The position numbers and the translations under genes were made by a program. The notes under the pieces are model-generated. The model ran no database searches and was not told the origin of the DNA. It was given only the letters and a program-made list of their open reading frames with translations. Positions 1 through 6,090 of a stretch of 19,655 nucleotides of DNA are shown piece after piece. The stretch spans positions 1-19,655 of the forward strand of contig DASXIW010000299.1 in NCBI GenBank assembly GCA_036497785.1. Reading direction: 5' to 3'. Source of the DNA: DASXIW01 sp036497785. GTDB lineage: Bacteria; Pseudomonadota; Alphaproteobacteria; Acetobacterales; Acetobacteraceae. How positions within the stretch are numbered: the stretch's first letter is position 1; each line of letters opens with the position of its first letter.

Positions 1-575
1 ACCGGATACGGCACGTCGGAGAGCTTCGGCGCGCGGGCGAAGCGGCCCTTCATCGCGCGATGGTCGACCTCGAGATATTCCGGCACGTCGCGCTCGGTGC
101 TCTGCGAGGCGTCCAGCACCATGGCGAGCTGCTTGGATTTCTCCTTCACCTCGATGATGTCGTTGTCCTTCACCAGGTAGCTGGGAATGTTCACCTTCTT
201 GCCGTTCACCAGGATATGGCCATGGTTGATGAACTGGCGCGAGGCGAACGGGGTGATGGCGAATTTCATGCGATAAACCACCGCATCCAACCGGCGCTCC
301 AGCAGCTCGATCAGATGTTCGGAGGTATCGCCCCTGCGGCGCACGGCCTCGTCGTAATATTTGCGGAACTGTTTCTCGCCGATATTGCCGTAATAGCCCT
401 TGAGCTTCTGCTTGGCCATCAGCTGCACACCGAAATCGGTCGGCTTCTGCTTGCGGCGCTGGCCGTGCTGGCCGGGACCGTATTCGCGCTTGCTGATGGG
501 AGATTTCGGGCGACCCCAAAGGTTCACGCCCAGGCGGCGGTTGATCTTGTATTTACTCTCGGCGCGCTTGGTCAT
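1..575 (-). CDS. rpsD: 30S ribosomal protein S4 (partial, C-terminus off the left edge)
   Basis: S4 binds 16S rRNA early in assembly of the small ribosomal subunit and carries an S4 RNA-binding fold. The reverse strand reads MTKRAESKYKINRRLG, then RPKSPISKREYGPGQHGQRR, the hallmark N-terminal region of bacterial S4. The S4 domain follows (LLERRLDAVVYRMKFA, then ASRQFINHGHILVNGKKVNI). The start at 575 is fixed by the conserved MTKR beginning and an AAGAAAGG ribosome site just upstream. 191 complete codons are visible; alphaproteobacterial S4 has about 205 residues, so only a short C-terminal piece is missing. It stands alone here, not within a large ribosomal operon. Identity is certain from sequence. 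Confidence 0.97.
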   Translation of the reverse strand, partial: MTKRAESKYKINRRLGVNLWGRPKSPISKREYGPGQHGQRRKQKPTDFGVQLMAKQKLKGYYGNIGEKQFRKYYDEAVRRRGDTSEHLIELLERRLDAVVYRMKFAITPFASRQFINHGHILVNGKKVNIPSYLVKDNDIIEVKEKSKQLAMVLDASQSTERDVPEYLEVDHRAMKGRFARAPKLSDVPYP

Positions 576-711
576 GCGCGTGGCCTTTCTTCTCGTGCCG
601 TGCCCCGCCTTATGGCAGGTGTCAAGGCTTGTTGCACCGGTAGGCGTTTGCCAGCATGACAAAAGCGGGCGCAGGCCCCGAAGGCCTGTCCACGTTCCCG
701 GCAGTGGCGGC

Positions 712-740
712 CGTATAGGGGCGACCTGCCCCGTTGTCAA
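712..740 (-). promoter_or_regulatory. Predicted rpsD promoter (-35 TTGACA, 17-bp spacer, -10 TATACG)
   Basis: On the minus strand a perfect -35 hexamer TTGACA (735-740) is followed after exactly 17 bp by TATACG (712-717, 4 of 6 consensus positions). Transcription would begin near 705 and give a leader of about 130 nt before rpsD. Sixteen bp further upstream the octamer TTTGACAA occurs a second time (750-757). The leader contains a CAGGCC/GGCCTG hairpin with a UUCGG loop (672-688). Function is inferred from the match to sigma-70 consensus. Confidence 0.6.
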
Positions 741-784
741 ACCATCAGCTTGTCAAAGCGCCGCCCCACCGTTAGCTACGCGTC

Positions 785-997
785 ATGATAACGCGCAGCG
801 ACATCATCATGCTCGGCTTGTATTCGGGCGTGTCCGGCGCCCTGATCGGCGGCGGATTGCTGGGGGTGGGCTTGAACCTGATGTCGCAGGGCGTCAATAT
901 CGGCCTGTTGCTGATCACGCCCGCCGCCCCGATCGGCGCCATCGTGGCCTGGATTCTGGCGCGGCGGCTTGCGGCGAAGCTGCCGCCATCCCCGTGA
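785..997 (+). CDS. Small two-helix membrane protein of unknown function
   Basis: A 70-residue hydrophobic protein with two predicted membrane segments, about residues 7-32 (rich in Gly and Leu) and 37-60, and a short basic C-terminus (ARRLAAK). No family is recognised. Its TGA stop (995-997) overlaps the GTG start of the sulfotransferase-like gene in the sequence GTGA, so the two are probably translated in tandem. No clear Shine-Dalgarno sequence precedes the ATG, which weakens the start call. The coding frame is convincing mainly because of the helix pattern and the tight overlap with the next gene. Confidence 0.6.
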   Translation: MITRSDIIMLGLYSGVSGALIGGGLLGVGLNLMSQGVNIGLLLITPAAPIGAIVAWILARRLAAKLPPSP

Positions 998-1956
998 CAT
1001 CGCGGCACCTGTTCATCGCCGGAACCGGGCGTGCCGGGACGAGCTTCCTGGTACGGTACCTGAGCGCGCTGGGGCTGGATACCAACCTTACCAGGCATGG
1101 CGAGGCGGGTTGGCATGAGCAGGCCCAGGCCGGGCTGGAGGATGTGCCGATACCCGGTCAGGTCGCTAACCTGCCCTATGTGGTGAAATCGCCCTGGCTG
1201 TATGAATTCATCGACGAGGTCCTGACGAGCCCCGACCTTGTTCTGGACGCGGTCATCATGCCGGTTCGCGACCTGTCAGAGGCCGCGACCAGCCGGAGCG
1301 TGCAGGAATTGCGGGCCATGCATGAATCGACACCCTGGATGGCCAGGCTCGACCGGACCTGGGAAAGCTGGGGGTTGACGCCGGGCGGGGTGGTGTATTC
1401 GGTCAACCCGCTGGATCAGGCCCGACTGCTGGCGGTCGGGTTCCACAAGGTGGTCGAACGGCTGGTCAAGGCCGAAATCCCGATTGTCTTCCTCGCTTTC
1501 CCGCGGCTGGCCACCGACGCCGACTATCTGTTCCGCGCCCTCAAGCCACTATTGCCGGAGCATGTGAGCCGCGAGAGCGCGCTGGCGGCACATGCACGGG
1601 TGGCCGACCCCGGCAAGGTACGGGTCGGCCCGGAACTCGAGGCGGCGACCAAGCCCCGGCCGGTGGTCGCCTATGAGACGCATGAGACGGTCGACCGGGT
1701 CGCTTTGCGCCGCGAGGTGGTCCGTCTACGCGCCCTCGCCGATGCGACGGCGGAGGAACTGGCGGCGTCCACCCGAGAGGCCGTCCGTCTGCGCGCCCTC
1801 GCCGATGCGACGGCAGACGAACTGGCGGCGTCCACCCGAGAGGCCGTCCGTCTGCGCGCCCTCGCCGATGCAACGGCGGAGGAACTGGCGGCGTCCACGC
1901 GAGAGGCGGATTACCTACGCTCGGCAATCGACATCATTCGCGGCAGCTCGTCCTGA
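994..1956 (+). CDS. Sulfotransferase-like protein with C-terminal 21-residue coiled-coil repeats
   Basis: A 320-residue soluble protein resembling PAPS-dependent sulfotransferases. Residues 6-19 (LFIAGTGRAGTSFL) match the 5'-phosphosulfate-binding loop. PVRDLSEAATS (90-100), with Arg92 and Ser100, fits the 3'-phosphate-binding motif. From residue 243 there are three perfect-length 21-residue repeats (VRLRALADAT..ELAASTREA) and a short fourth start; 21 residues is three heptads and the pattern is Leu/Ala-rich and charged, so an extended coiled coil is likely. The open frame continues upstream to about position 400, but that part is antisense to rpsD and its leader; the GTG at 994, overlapping the previous stop, puts the P-loop at the usual N-terminal position. 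Neither acceptor substrate nor pathway can be read from the sequence. Confidence 0.75.
   Translation: MTSRHLFIAGTGRAGTSFLVRYLSALGLDTNLTRHGEAGWHEQAQAGLEDVPIPGQVANLPYVVKSPWLYEFIDEVLTSPDLVLDAVIMPVRDLSEAATSRSVQELRAMHESTPWMARLDRTWESWGLTPGGVVYSVNPLDQARLLAVGFHKVVERLVKAEIPIVFLAFPRLATDADYLFRALKPLLPEHVSRESALAAHARVADPGKVRVGPELEAATKPRPVVAYETHETVDRVALRREVVRLRALADATAEELAASTREAVRLRALADATADELAASTREAVRLRALADATAEELAASTREADYLRSAIDIIRGSSS
1720..1908 (+). repeat. Three tandem 63-bp in-frame repeats
   Basis: Copies lie at 1720-1782, 1783-1845 and 1846-1908. They differ at only a handful of bases (for example tctacg/tctgcg, gcggag/gcagac, gcgacg/gcaacg), which indicates recent duplication. Each encodes a 21-residue coiled-coil unit of the sulfotransferase-like protein. 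Confidence 0.95.
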
Positions 1957-1975
1957 CGCATCACCCGCGCCTGGC

Positions 1976-1998
1976 GCGCGGTAGGCGGCCTACTGCGC
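1976..1998. terminator. Hairpin between convergent genes, possible terminator
   Basis: GCGCGGTAGG (1976-1985), loop CGG, CCTACTGCGC (1989-1998) forms a 10-bp stem with one G-U pair when read on the plus strand. It sits 20 bp after the sulfotransferase-like stop and 45 bp beyond the end of the convergent membrane-protein gene. There is no T tract, so termination is a guess from position and shape. Confidence 0.4.
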
Positions 1999-2042
1999 AG
2001 GCGGCGGGACTAGCCCTAACTGTTGACCCGTAAGGGCGCTCC

Positions 2043-3338
2043 CTACCGGGGTTCCAGTATGCTGGTGGCGAAGCCGATCGGCCGGGCGCGGTTGCCGGCC
2101 TCCGCAGCCTGGGCCGATGCGCGGAACTGGTAAGCGCTGTGCCCGAATAGCCAATCCTTGCGTTGAACGGGATCGGTGACGGCGAGATGATCGACCTCCC
2201 GCCCGATCACGGGCTGGGATTGCAGATAGCCAATATAGAGCACCATCAGCGGGGCGGCGCAGGCCAGGATAGCGCCATAACGCCGCAGCCCTCGCCAATC
2301 CTCGGTGGAGACCAGCACGAACATCAGCGCAGGCACCAGAAAGCGCGAGCCGATATTCACCGCGCCGAACATAGTGCTTGGCAGCACCAGGAAAGCGGCG
2401 AGCCCGGTGAGCGCCGACATGCTCTCGGCGAAGCTGCGGCGCGACCGCACCCCCCGTAGCGCGGCGACGAGCAGCGGCGGCATCGTCACCAGGGCAAACA
2501 ACCCGTTGAGGCCGACGCCGAGCGCATAGAGCCAGGCCCGTCGCTGCATGTCGCCCTGGCTGCCGAACACCATGTTCTGATACGGCCCGTATGTCGCGAC
2601 GGTGTACGCCTTGAACAGCAGGAATCCGGCAACGCCCTGGCCCGGTGGCGGAATATATTCTCCGTGAGAATGGTCGGCTCGGCTGTACCACGCAACCAGC
2701 ACCAGCGCCGGTAGCAAAACCCCGATCACCCGCAACGTGCCACGCACCAGACCACGCTGCCGGGCCGCGCGCCAGCCGAGATGGATGGCCAGAAAAGCAA
2801 GCGTCAGGGCATGGGTAAAAAACATCAGCACCGCGAAGAGTGCTTCCTGCCACCAGGGCAGCACCCGTCCGTCGCGCACCACCAGCAGATGCAGCATCAG
2901 CAGGAGCAAGCCGAGTTGGAAGTTCAGATAGCCGCTCCAGAAATCGGAGTTAAGGATGACAACCGGCACCAGCAGCGCGAGGGCCGCGTAATCCGTCAGC
3001 CCCTCCCTGCGGCATAGCCGCCAGGCCATGGCGGCAAAGGCCAGTATGGTGGCGACGATAAACGCCTTGCCGGCAATCAAAGGTGGCAAGGCGAACATCA
3101 TCACCCCCAGCAGGAACTGGGTGAGCGCGTTGGGCACCGGCCAGGGTTTCAGCATGGCCGCCGCGGGATGCCCGGCGAGCGCATCCTTCACCAGCAGGCC
3201 CTGATAGAGCCACTCGTTGAAATCCTGCAGCGGTAGCACACGCGTCGTGACGACCAACCCGACCGCCAACGGCAGCGCCATTCCCGCCATTACCGCGAAG
3301 CCGATCCCGCCGTTGGTCTTCGTGCGCCGCTTGGGCAT
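2043..3338 (-). CDS. Polytopic membrane protein, unknown function
   Basis: A 431-residue protein with about ten hydrophobic segments (for example IGFAVMAGMALPLAVGLVV near the N-terminus and FQLGLLLLMLHLLVV). The first extracytoplasmic loop contains PLQDFNEW with Asp39 and Glu42; acidic residues in the first loop are typical of GT-C-fold membrane glycosyltransferases, but no diagnostic signature is visible, so this is only a suggestion. The start at 3338 is preferred over an upstream start at 3413 because AAGGA lies 8 nt before it and the extra 25 residues look non-native. It stands alone, convergent with the sulfotransferase-like gene and divergent from the lipoprotein gene. Confidence 0.75.
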   Translation of the reverse strand: MPKRRTKTNGGIGFAVMAGMALPLAVGLVVTTRVLPLQDFNEWLYQGLLVKDALAGHPAAAMLKPWPVPNALTQFLLGVMMFALPPLIAGKAFIVATILAFAAMAWRLCRREGLTDYAALALLVPVVILNSDFWSGYLNFQLGLLLLMLHLLVVRDGRVLPWWQEALFAVLMFFTHALTLAFLAIHLGWRAARQRGLVRGTLRVIGVLLPALVLVAWYSRADHSHGEYIPPPGQGVAGFLLFKAYTVATYGPYQNMVFGSQGDMQRRAWLYALGVGLNGLFALVTMPPLLVAALRGVRSRRSFAESMSALTGLAAFLVLPSTMFGAVNIGSRFLVPALMFVLVSTEDWRGLRRYGAILACAAPLMVLYIGYLQSQPVIGREVDHLAVTDPVQRKDWLFGHSAYQFRASAQAAEAGNRARPIGFATSILEPR

Positions 3339-3493
3339 GGCAAAATCCTTCCAGGCCGCATCAGGCGCACATGAATTGGCGGCCCGTCCGATGATCCGCG
3401 CACGCCGCGACAATGCTGTGCCAGATCACCACCCATGGCCTGGCAGCACACGCATGCAACCATCCAACCAAGCAGAACGTTGAGCCATCGATC

Positions 3494-3517
3494 GCCGATA
3501 AATGGATAAATATCGGC
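3494..3517. promoter_or_regulatory. Perfect 7+7 palindrome, candidate operator
   Basis: GCCGATA (3494-3500) and TATCGGC (3511-3517) flank an AT-rich 10-bp centre that itself repeats the word GATAAAT. Such an element is unusual in this GC-rich intergenic DNA. It lies about 70 bp upstream of the lipoprotein start and about 155 bp from the divergent membrane-protein start. The shape fits a dimeric helix-turn-helix repressor site; the regulator is unknown. Confidence 0.45.
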
Positions 3518-3585
3518 AGTCGAAGGGGACGGCAACATTTCAAGTCGCCTGTGATCTCATGGGCTTAATTCAAGAAGGGGATCGG

Positions 3586-3843
3586 ATGGCGAAGAGCACT
3601 ATCCGCGCTGTCATCGCAACCGCGATCGTGGCATTGGCCTTGGGTGGTTGCATTGTCGAGGAACCGCGGCACGAATACCGCCGGACTACCGCCCACCCCC
3701 GCCGGACTACCGCCCACCCCCGCCAGCCTGTCCGCCGCCGCGCTACTGAGCGGCCCGGTCCAATAGTCAAAATGATCCGGCGTCGGACCCGGCGCGAAGC
3801 CACGGCGCCGCCCCCATGCCGCAACATAACTGGTTCAAGTTGA
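3586..3843 (+). CDS. Small lipoprotein, probably frameshifted in its proline-rich tail
   Basis: An 85-residue frame beginning with a lipoprotein signal peptide (KSTIRAVIATAIVALALGGC), lipobox LGGC and lipidated Cys22, so the mature protein should be membrane-anchored. An AAGGGG ribosome site lies 6 nt upstream of the ATG. After HEY the frame becomes an Arg/Thr/Pro-rich stretch with no sensible pattern up to 3843. Another frame of the same DNA reads PPDYRPPPPDYRPPPPACPPP, then Arg-Tyr and a stop at 3747-3749, the Tyr/Pro-rich tail typical of small lipoproteins of this kind. A 10-bp deletion inside the 21-bp repeat would explain the change. Either this is a broken gene or the tail is tolerated. 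Function unknown. Confidence 0.6.
   Translation: MAKSTIRAVIATAIVALALGGCIVEEPRHEYRRTTAHPRRTTAHPRQPVRRRATERPGPIVKMIRRRTRREATAPPPCRNITGSS
3678..3719 (+). repeat. Two exact tandem copies of a 21-bp unit
   Basis: Copies 3678-3698 and 3699-3719 are identical, followed by five bases of a third copy (3720-3724). In one frame each unit encodes Pro-Asp-Tyr-Arg-Pro-Pro-Pro. The sequence TACCGCC just before GGAC near 3675 looks like a further copy that has lost 10 bp. Confidence 0.9.
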
Positions 3844-3902
3844 AGACTATCCGGACCCGCTCACCACCGCGTTTCGTTCACAGCCGAACAGGCACGCCGG
3901 AA

Positions 3903-4145
3903 TCAGGCCTTGACGACGGCCTTCACCGCCGAACGCGAAACCGATTTGATGTCCGGGCGCGGACGGCCGGATGCGAGACCAATCTCCCGGTCTTGCGCCT
4001 CGATGATCGCCTTGGCCGGCGCATCACCGTCGAAACCGGTAAGCGCCGTCGCCGGTACCCGTCGGTTGGAACTGCGGGTGCCATCGACGTACAGAACATC
4101 GAAGGCCACGAGCGCGGTTTCGATGCGGCGTCTAGGAGGCGCCAT
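3903..4145 (-). CDS. Conserved small hypothetical protein (80 aa)
   Basis: The protein has a basic N-terminus (MAPPRRRIE), a hydrophobic strand-like segment (TALVAFDVLYVDGTRSSNRRV, about 10-30), then LTGFDGDAPAKAIIEAQDREI (36-55) and a basic tail (RPRPDIKSVSRSA). I recall this pattern (FDVLYxDGTxxSNR ... DGDAPAKAxxEAQDR) from unnamed alphaproteobacterial proteins; no function is known to me. AGGA lies upstream of the ATG at 4145. The gene overlaps the preceding gene by 14 nt (4132-4145), so translational coupling is likely. The longer open frame up to 4460 is rejected because it runs through the neighbouring gene in another frame. Confidence 0.75.
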   Translation of the reverse strand: MAPPRRRIETALVAFDVLYVDGTRSSNRRVPATALTGFDGDAPAKAIIEAQDREIGLASGRPRPDIKSVSRSAVKAVVKA

Positions 4146-4338
4146 CGGCGCGGTCCTCCGGATGATCGGCGTCGGGCGGAAGCTCGGCACTGGATGAATG
4201 GTCGCCAGACGGGTTCTCGCGCTCAGCCTTGCGGCGAGCGGTCTCTTCCTCCTTCTCCCGCTGCTTGGCTTCTTTCTTCGCCTGCTTGGCGCGGTCGCGC
4301 TCGGCGCGCTGTTGGTTGTAGTTGACCTTGAACGCCAT
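4132..4338 (-). CDS. Conserved small charged hypothetical protein (68 aa)
   Basis: A short, strongly charged protein: MAFKVNYNQQRAERDRAKQA followed by a Lys/Glu/Arg-rich helical stretch (about 12-41) and an acidic, disordered-looking tail. The FKVNYNQQRAERxRAKxAK beginning is one I associate with small alphaproteobacterial proteins of unknown function. The helical part could form a coiled coil or bind nucleic acid; neither is demonstrated. The start at 4338 is set by AGGAAGGA a few bases upstream. It is the first gene of a two-gene unit with the 80-residue gene. Confidence 0.75.
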   Translation of the reverse strand: MAFKVNYNQQRAERDRAKQAKKEAKQREKEEETARRKAERENPSGDHSSSAELPPDADHPEDRADGAS

Positions 4339-4483
4339 GATGTCCTTCCTCTGGGCGCCGTGCGCTCGCATAGTGTCTGACAGCACGCATAGAGCGCCCA
4401 GCCACACAACACCAGTTCCCGTTTGCGATGACTGGCAGGCATGGGCGGCGCGCCGCGCACGACCCGTCGAGACCAGTCCTTAT

Positions 4484-4678
4484 TCAGCCGCGCCGAAGCT
4501 GACTCTCCCGGACCACCCGCTCGTTATTGTCGCGCAGGTTCTTCACCCGATACAGATTGTCCGGGGTTTCGCTGGGCAATAACCGGGCGACCGTATAGCT
4601 GCCGCGCGGCACGTTTCCGTCGAAACGGCCAGGCGAAAATTCGACTTTGTCGCCGATCGCGAATTTATGCGGTGACAT
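4484..4678 (-). CDS. Conserved small hypothetical protein (64 aa), ERVVRESQL type
   Basis: A soluble 64-residue protein: HKFAIGDKVEFSPG (4-17), GSYTVARLLPSE (26-37), LYRVKN (42-47) and NERVVRESQL (52-61). The GDKV..., Y-V-R-LLP and RESQL pattern occurs in small alphaproteobacterial proteins of unknown function and looks like a small beta-barrel (KOW/SH3-like) with an RNA- or protein-binding surface; the fold is a guess. AGGAG lies upstream of the ATG at 4678. It follows the cold-shock gene by 75 bp on the same strand with a strong hairpin between them. Confidence 0.78.
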   Translation of the reverse strand: MSPHKFAIGDKVEFSPGRFDGNVPRGSYTVARLLPSETPDNLYRVKNLRDNNERVVRESQLRRG

Positions 4679-4704
4679 GGCCACTCCTGTGCAAACGGGT
4701 CGCG

Positions 4705-4730
4705 CCGTCTGGCGGCACGCCGCCAAACGG
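4705..4730 (-). terminator. Strong GC hairpin downstream of the cold-shock gene
   Basis: In the minus-strand RNA, CCGU-U-UGGCGG pairs with CCGCCA-G-ACGG around a four-base CGTG loop, an 11-bp stem with one U-G pair. On the plus strand that pair is a C/A mismatch, so the stem is better formed in the cold-shock transcript than in an antisense one. It has no U tract. It may terminate, attenuate or protect the cold-shock mRNA 3' end ahead of the next gene. Confidence 0.5.
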
Positions 4731-4753
4731 AGCAGATGCGGGAATCAGCCGGA

Positions 4754-4957
4754 TTACGCGCCCTTGAGGTTGACCGCCGAGGTCTTGCCCTGCTGGCCGC
4801 GCTCAAGCTCGAAACTAACCCTCTGGCCCTCTTTCAGGGTCATCCCGGCACGCTCGACGGCGGAGATGTGAACGAACACATCCTTGCTGCCATCTTCAGG
4901 TTGTATGAACCCGAAGCCTTTTGTCGTGTTGAACCACTTTACCGTACCGATCGTCAT
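4754..4957 (-). CDS. Cold-shock domain protein (CspA family)
   Basis: A 67-residue single cold-shock domain that binds single-stranded RNA or DNA and melts RNA structure. The start MTIGTVKWFN, RNP1 KGFGFI (13-18) and RNP2 VFVHIS (27-32) are all present, with the aromatic surface Trp9, Phe16, Phe18, Phe28 and His30. GGAGA precedes the ATG at 4957; the longer frame up to 5083 adds residues not found in the family. The upstream gap is long enough for the extended 5' leader often seen on cold-inducible csp genes; a TATAGT element at 5086-5091 would give a leader of about 120 nt. Whether this member is cold-induced cannot be told. Confidence 0.95.
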   Translation of the reverse strand: MTIGTVKWFNTTKGFGFIQPEDGSKDVFVHISAVERAGMTLKEGQRVSFELERGQQGKTSAVNLKGA

Positions 4958-5085
4958 GGGGCGCAATCTCCGCAGCCGGCGACTCGCAAAATGCGGGCCG
5001 AAATGTTTTTCGAAGTGGGTGGAACCGGTTGCGAATGCACCGCGATCTGCCGCGGTCAGCCCAGGCCGAAAAGTGCCGAACAACC

Positions 5086-5093
5086 ACTATAAG
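5086..5093. promoter_or_regulatory. Possible shared -10 element between csp and dgoK
   Basis: The eight bases ACTATAAG read TATAGT on the minus strand and TATAAG on the plus strand, each 5 of 6 to the -10 consensus. They lie in the 257-bp divergent gap 4958-5214. No good -35 is visible on either side (TGGCTT and GCCGAA at 17 bp), so this is only a candidate. An A7 run follows at 5104-5110. I see no other feature in the gap. Confidence 0.3.
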
Positions 5094-5214
5094 ACGGTTG
5101 AGCAAAAAAAGCCAGGATCTCCCATGATCACCGCGGACCGGCTCGCGAATGGCCTGCGGTGCGTCGTTTCTCGATTTCCCATTCCCGTCGTAGATACCTG
5201 CGCGGAGGACAGCC

Positions 5215-6090
5215 ATGATCTGCGTCGACTGGGGTACAAGCAGCTTCCGCGCCTATCGCCTGGCCGGCGATGGCGCAATTCTCGGCCGCCGTTCGGCGGC
5301 GCGAGGCATCATGACCGTCGTGGACGGGGATTTCGCGGGAACATTGCGCGCCGAAATCGGCCATTGGCTGGCCGAAGGTGAGACGCGGGTTTTGCTCTGC
5401 GGCATGATCGGCAGCCGGCAAGGCTGGGTGGAGGCTCCCTATCTGCCCTGCCCCGCCGGCCCCGGGGAGATCGCCGCCGCCCTGGTGAGCGTGCCGTTCG
5501 ACGGCGCGCTTATCCGCCTGGTGCCTGGCCTGACCGATACGGACGATTCCGGCACACCTGAAGTGATGCGCGGCGAGGAGACACAGATCGCCGGCGTGCT
5601 GTCGGAGATCGGCGACGGGATCGCGTGCCTGCCGGGCAGCCACTCCAAATGGGCGCGCATCACCAGCGGCCGGATCTCGGCCTATCGCACCTATCTCAGC
5701 GGCGAGGCGTTCGCCGCCTTGCGTGGTGGCACCATCCTGGGCCGCATGATGAAGGATGGCCCCACGGACGAGGCCGCGTTCGATCGTGGTCTGGCGCGTG
5801 CCGCGGATCGCGGGCATCTGCTGCACCATCTGTTCGGGGTGCGCACGCTGGGCCTGTTCGGACAGCTGGCCGAGACGGAAAGCGCGTCCTATCTCTCCGG
5901 CCTGCTGATAGGGCATGAGGTGCGCGCGGCACGGCCGGAAGGACAGACCGTACATCTGATTGGCGCCACACAACTCTGCGCGTTATACGCACGGGCGATT
6001 GCTGCGTGTGGCGGCAACGCCGTACTGCAGGACGAGGATGCCGCCGCCCGCGGGCTCGCGGCCATCGGCAGGAGAGCGACATGGAACTGA
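5215..6090 (+). CDS. dgoK: 2-dehydro-3-deoxygalactonokinase
   Basis: Phosphorylates 2-dehydro-3-deoxy-galactonate at C6 with ATP, the penultimate step of the De Ley-Doudoroff route. The 291-residue protein begins ICVDWGTSSFRAYRL (2-15), the phosphate-1 loop of the family, and carries GMIGSRQGWVEAPYL (63-77) and CLPGSHSKWARI (138-149), both diagnostic of DgoK. Length is normal. A very strong GGAGGA (5204-5209) lies 5 nt before the ATG. It overlaps dgoA by 10 nt, so expression of the two is coupled. No galactonate dehydratase or transporter gene lies within the window, so the upstream step must be encoded elsewhere. Confidence 0.93.
   Translation: MICVDWGTSSFRAYRLAGDGAILGRRSAARGIMTVVDGDFAGTLRAEIGHWLAEGETRVLLCGMIGSRQGWVEAPYLPCPAGPGEIAAALVSVPFDGALIRLVPGLTDTDDSGTPEVMRGEETQIAGVLSEIGDGIACLPGSHSKWARITSGRISAYRTYLSGEAFAALRGGTILGRMMKDGPTDEAAFDRGLARAADRGHLLHHLFGVRTLGLFGQLAETESASYLSGLLIGHEVRAARPEGQTVHLIGATQLCALYARAIAACGGNAVLQDEDAAARGLAAIGRRATWN

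Noticed and set aside
597..625. Second TTGACA (minus strand, 620-625) upstream of rpsD
   Set aside because: No -10-like hexamer at 16-18 bp (CACGAG/CACGGC), and it would leave almost no leader before the ribosome site.
400..993. N-terminal extension of the sulfotransferase-like frame
   Set aside because: It runs antisense to rpsD and its leader and has no recognisable protein pattern; the P-loop fits a start at 994.
2015..2036. GCCCT...AGGGC possible second hairpin after the membrane-protein gene
   Set aside because: Only five paired bases around a long loop; too weak to call.
4445..4456. 12-bp palindrome GCGGCGCGCCGC
   Set aside because: Self-complementary words of G and C are expected by chance here; it has no loop and no T tract, so neither terminator nor operator is supported.
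5128..5973. 281-residue minus-strand open frame over dgoK
   Set aside because: dgoK has a strong ribosome site and diagnostic motifs; the antisense frame has none.
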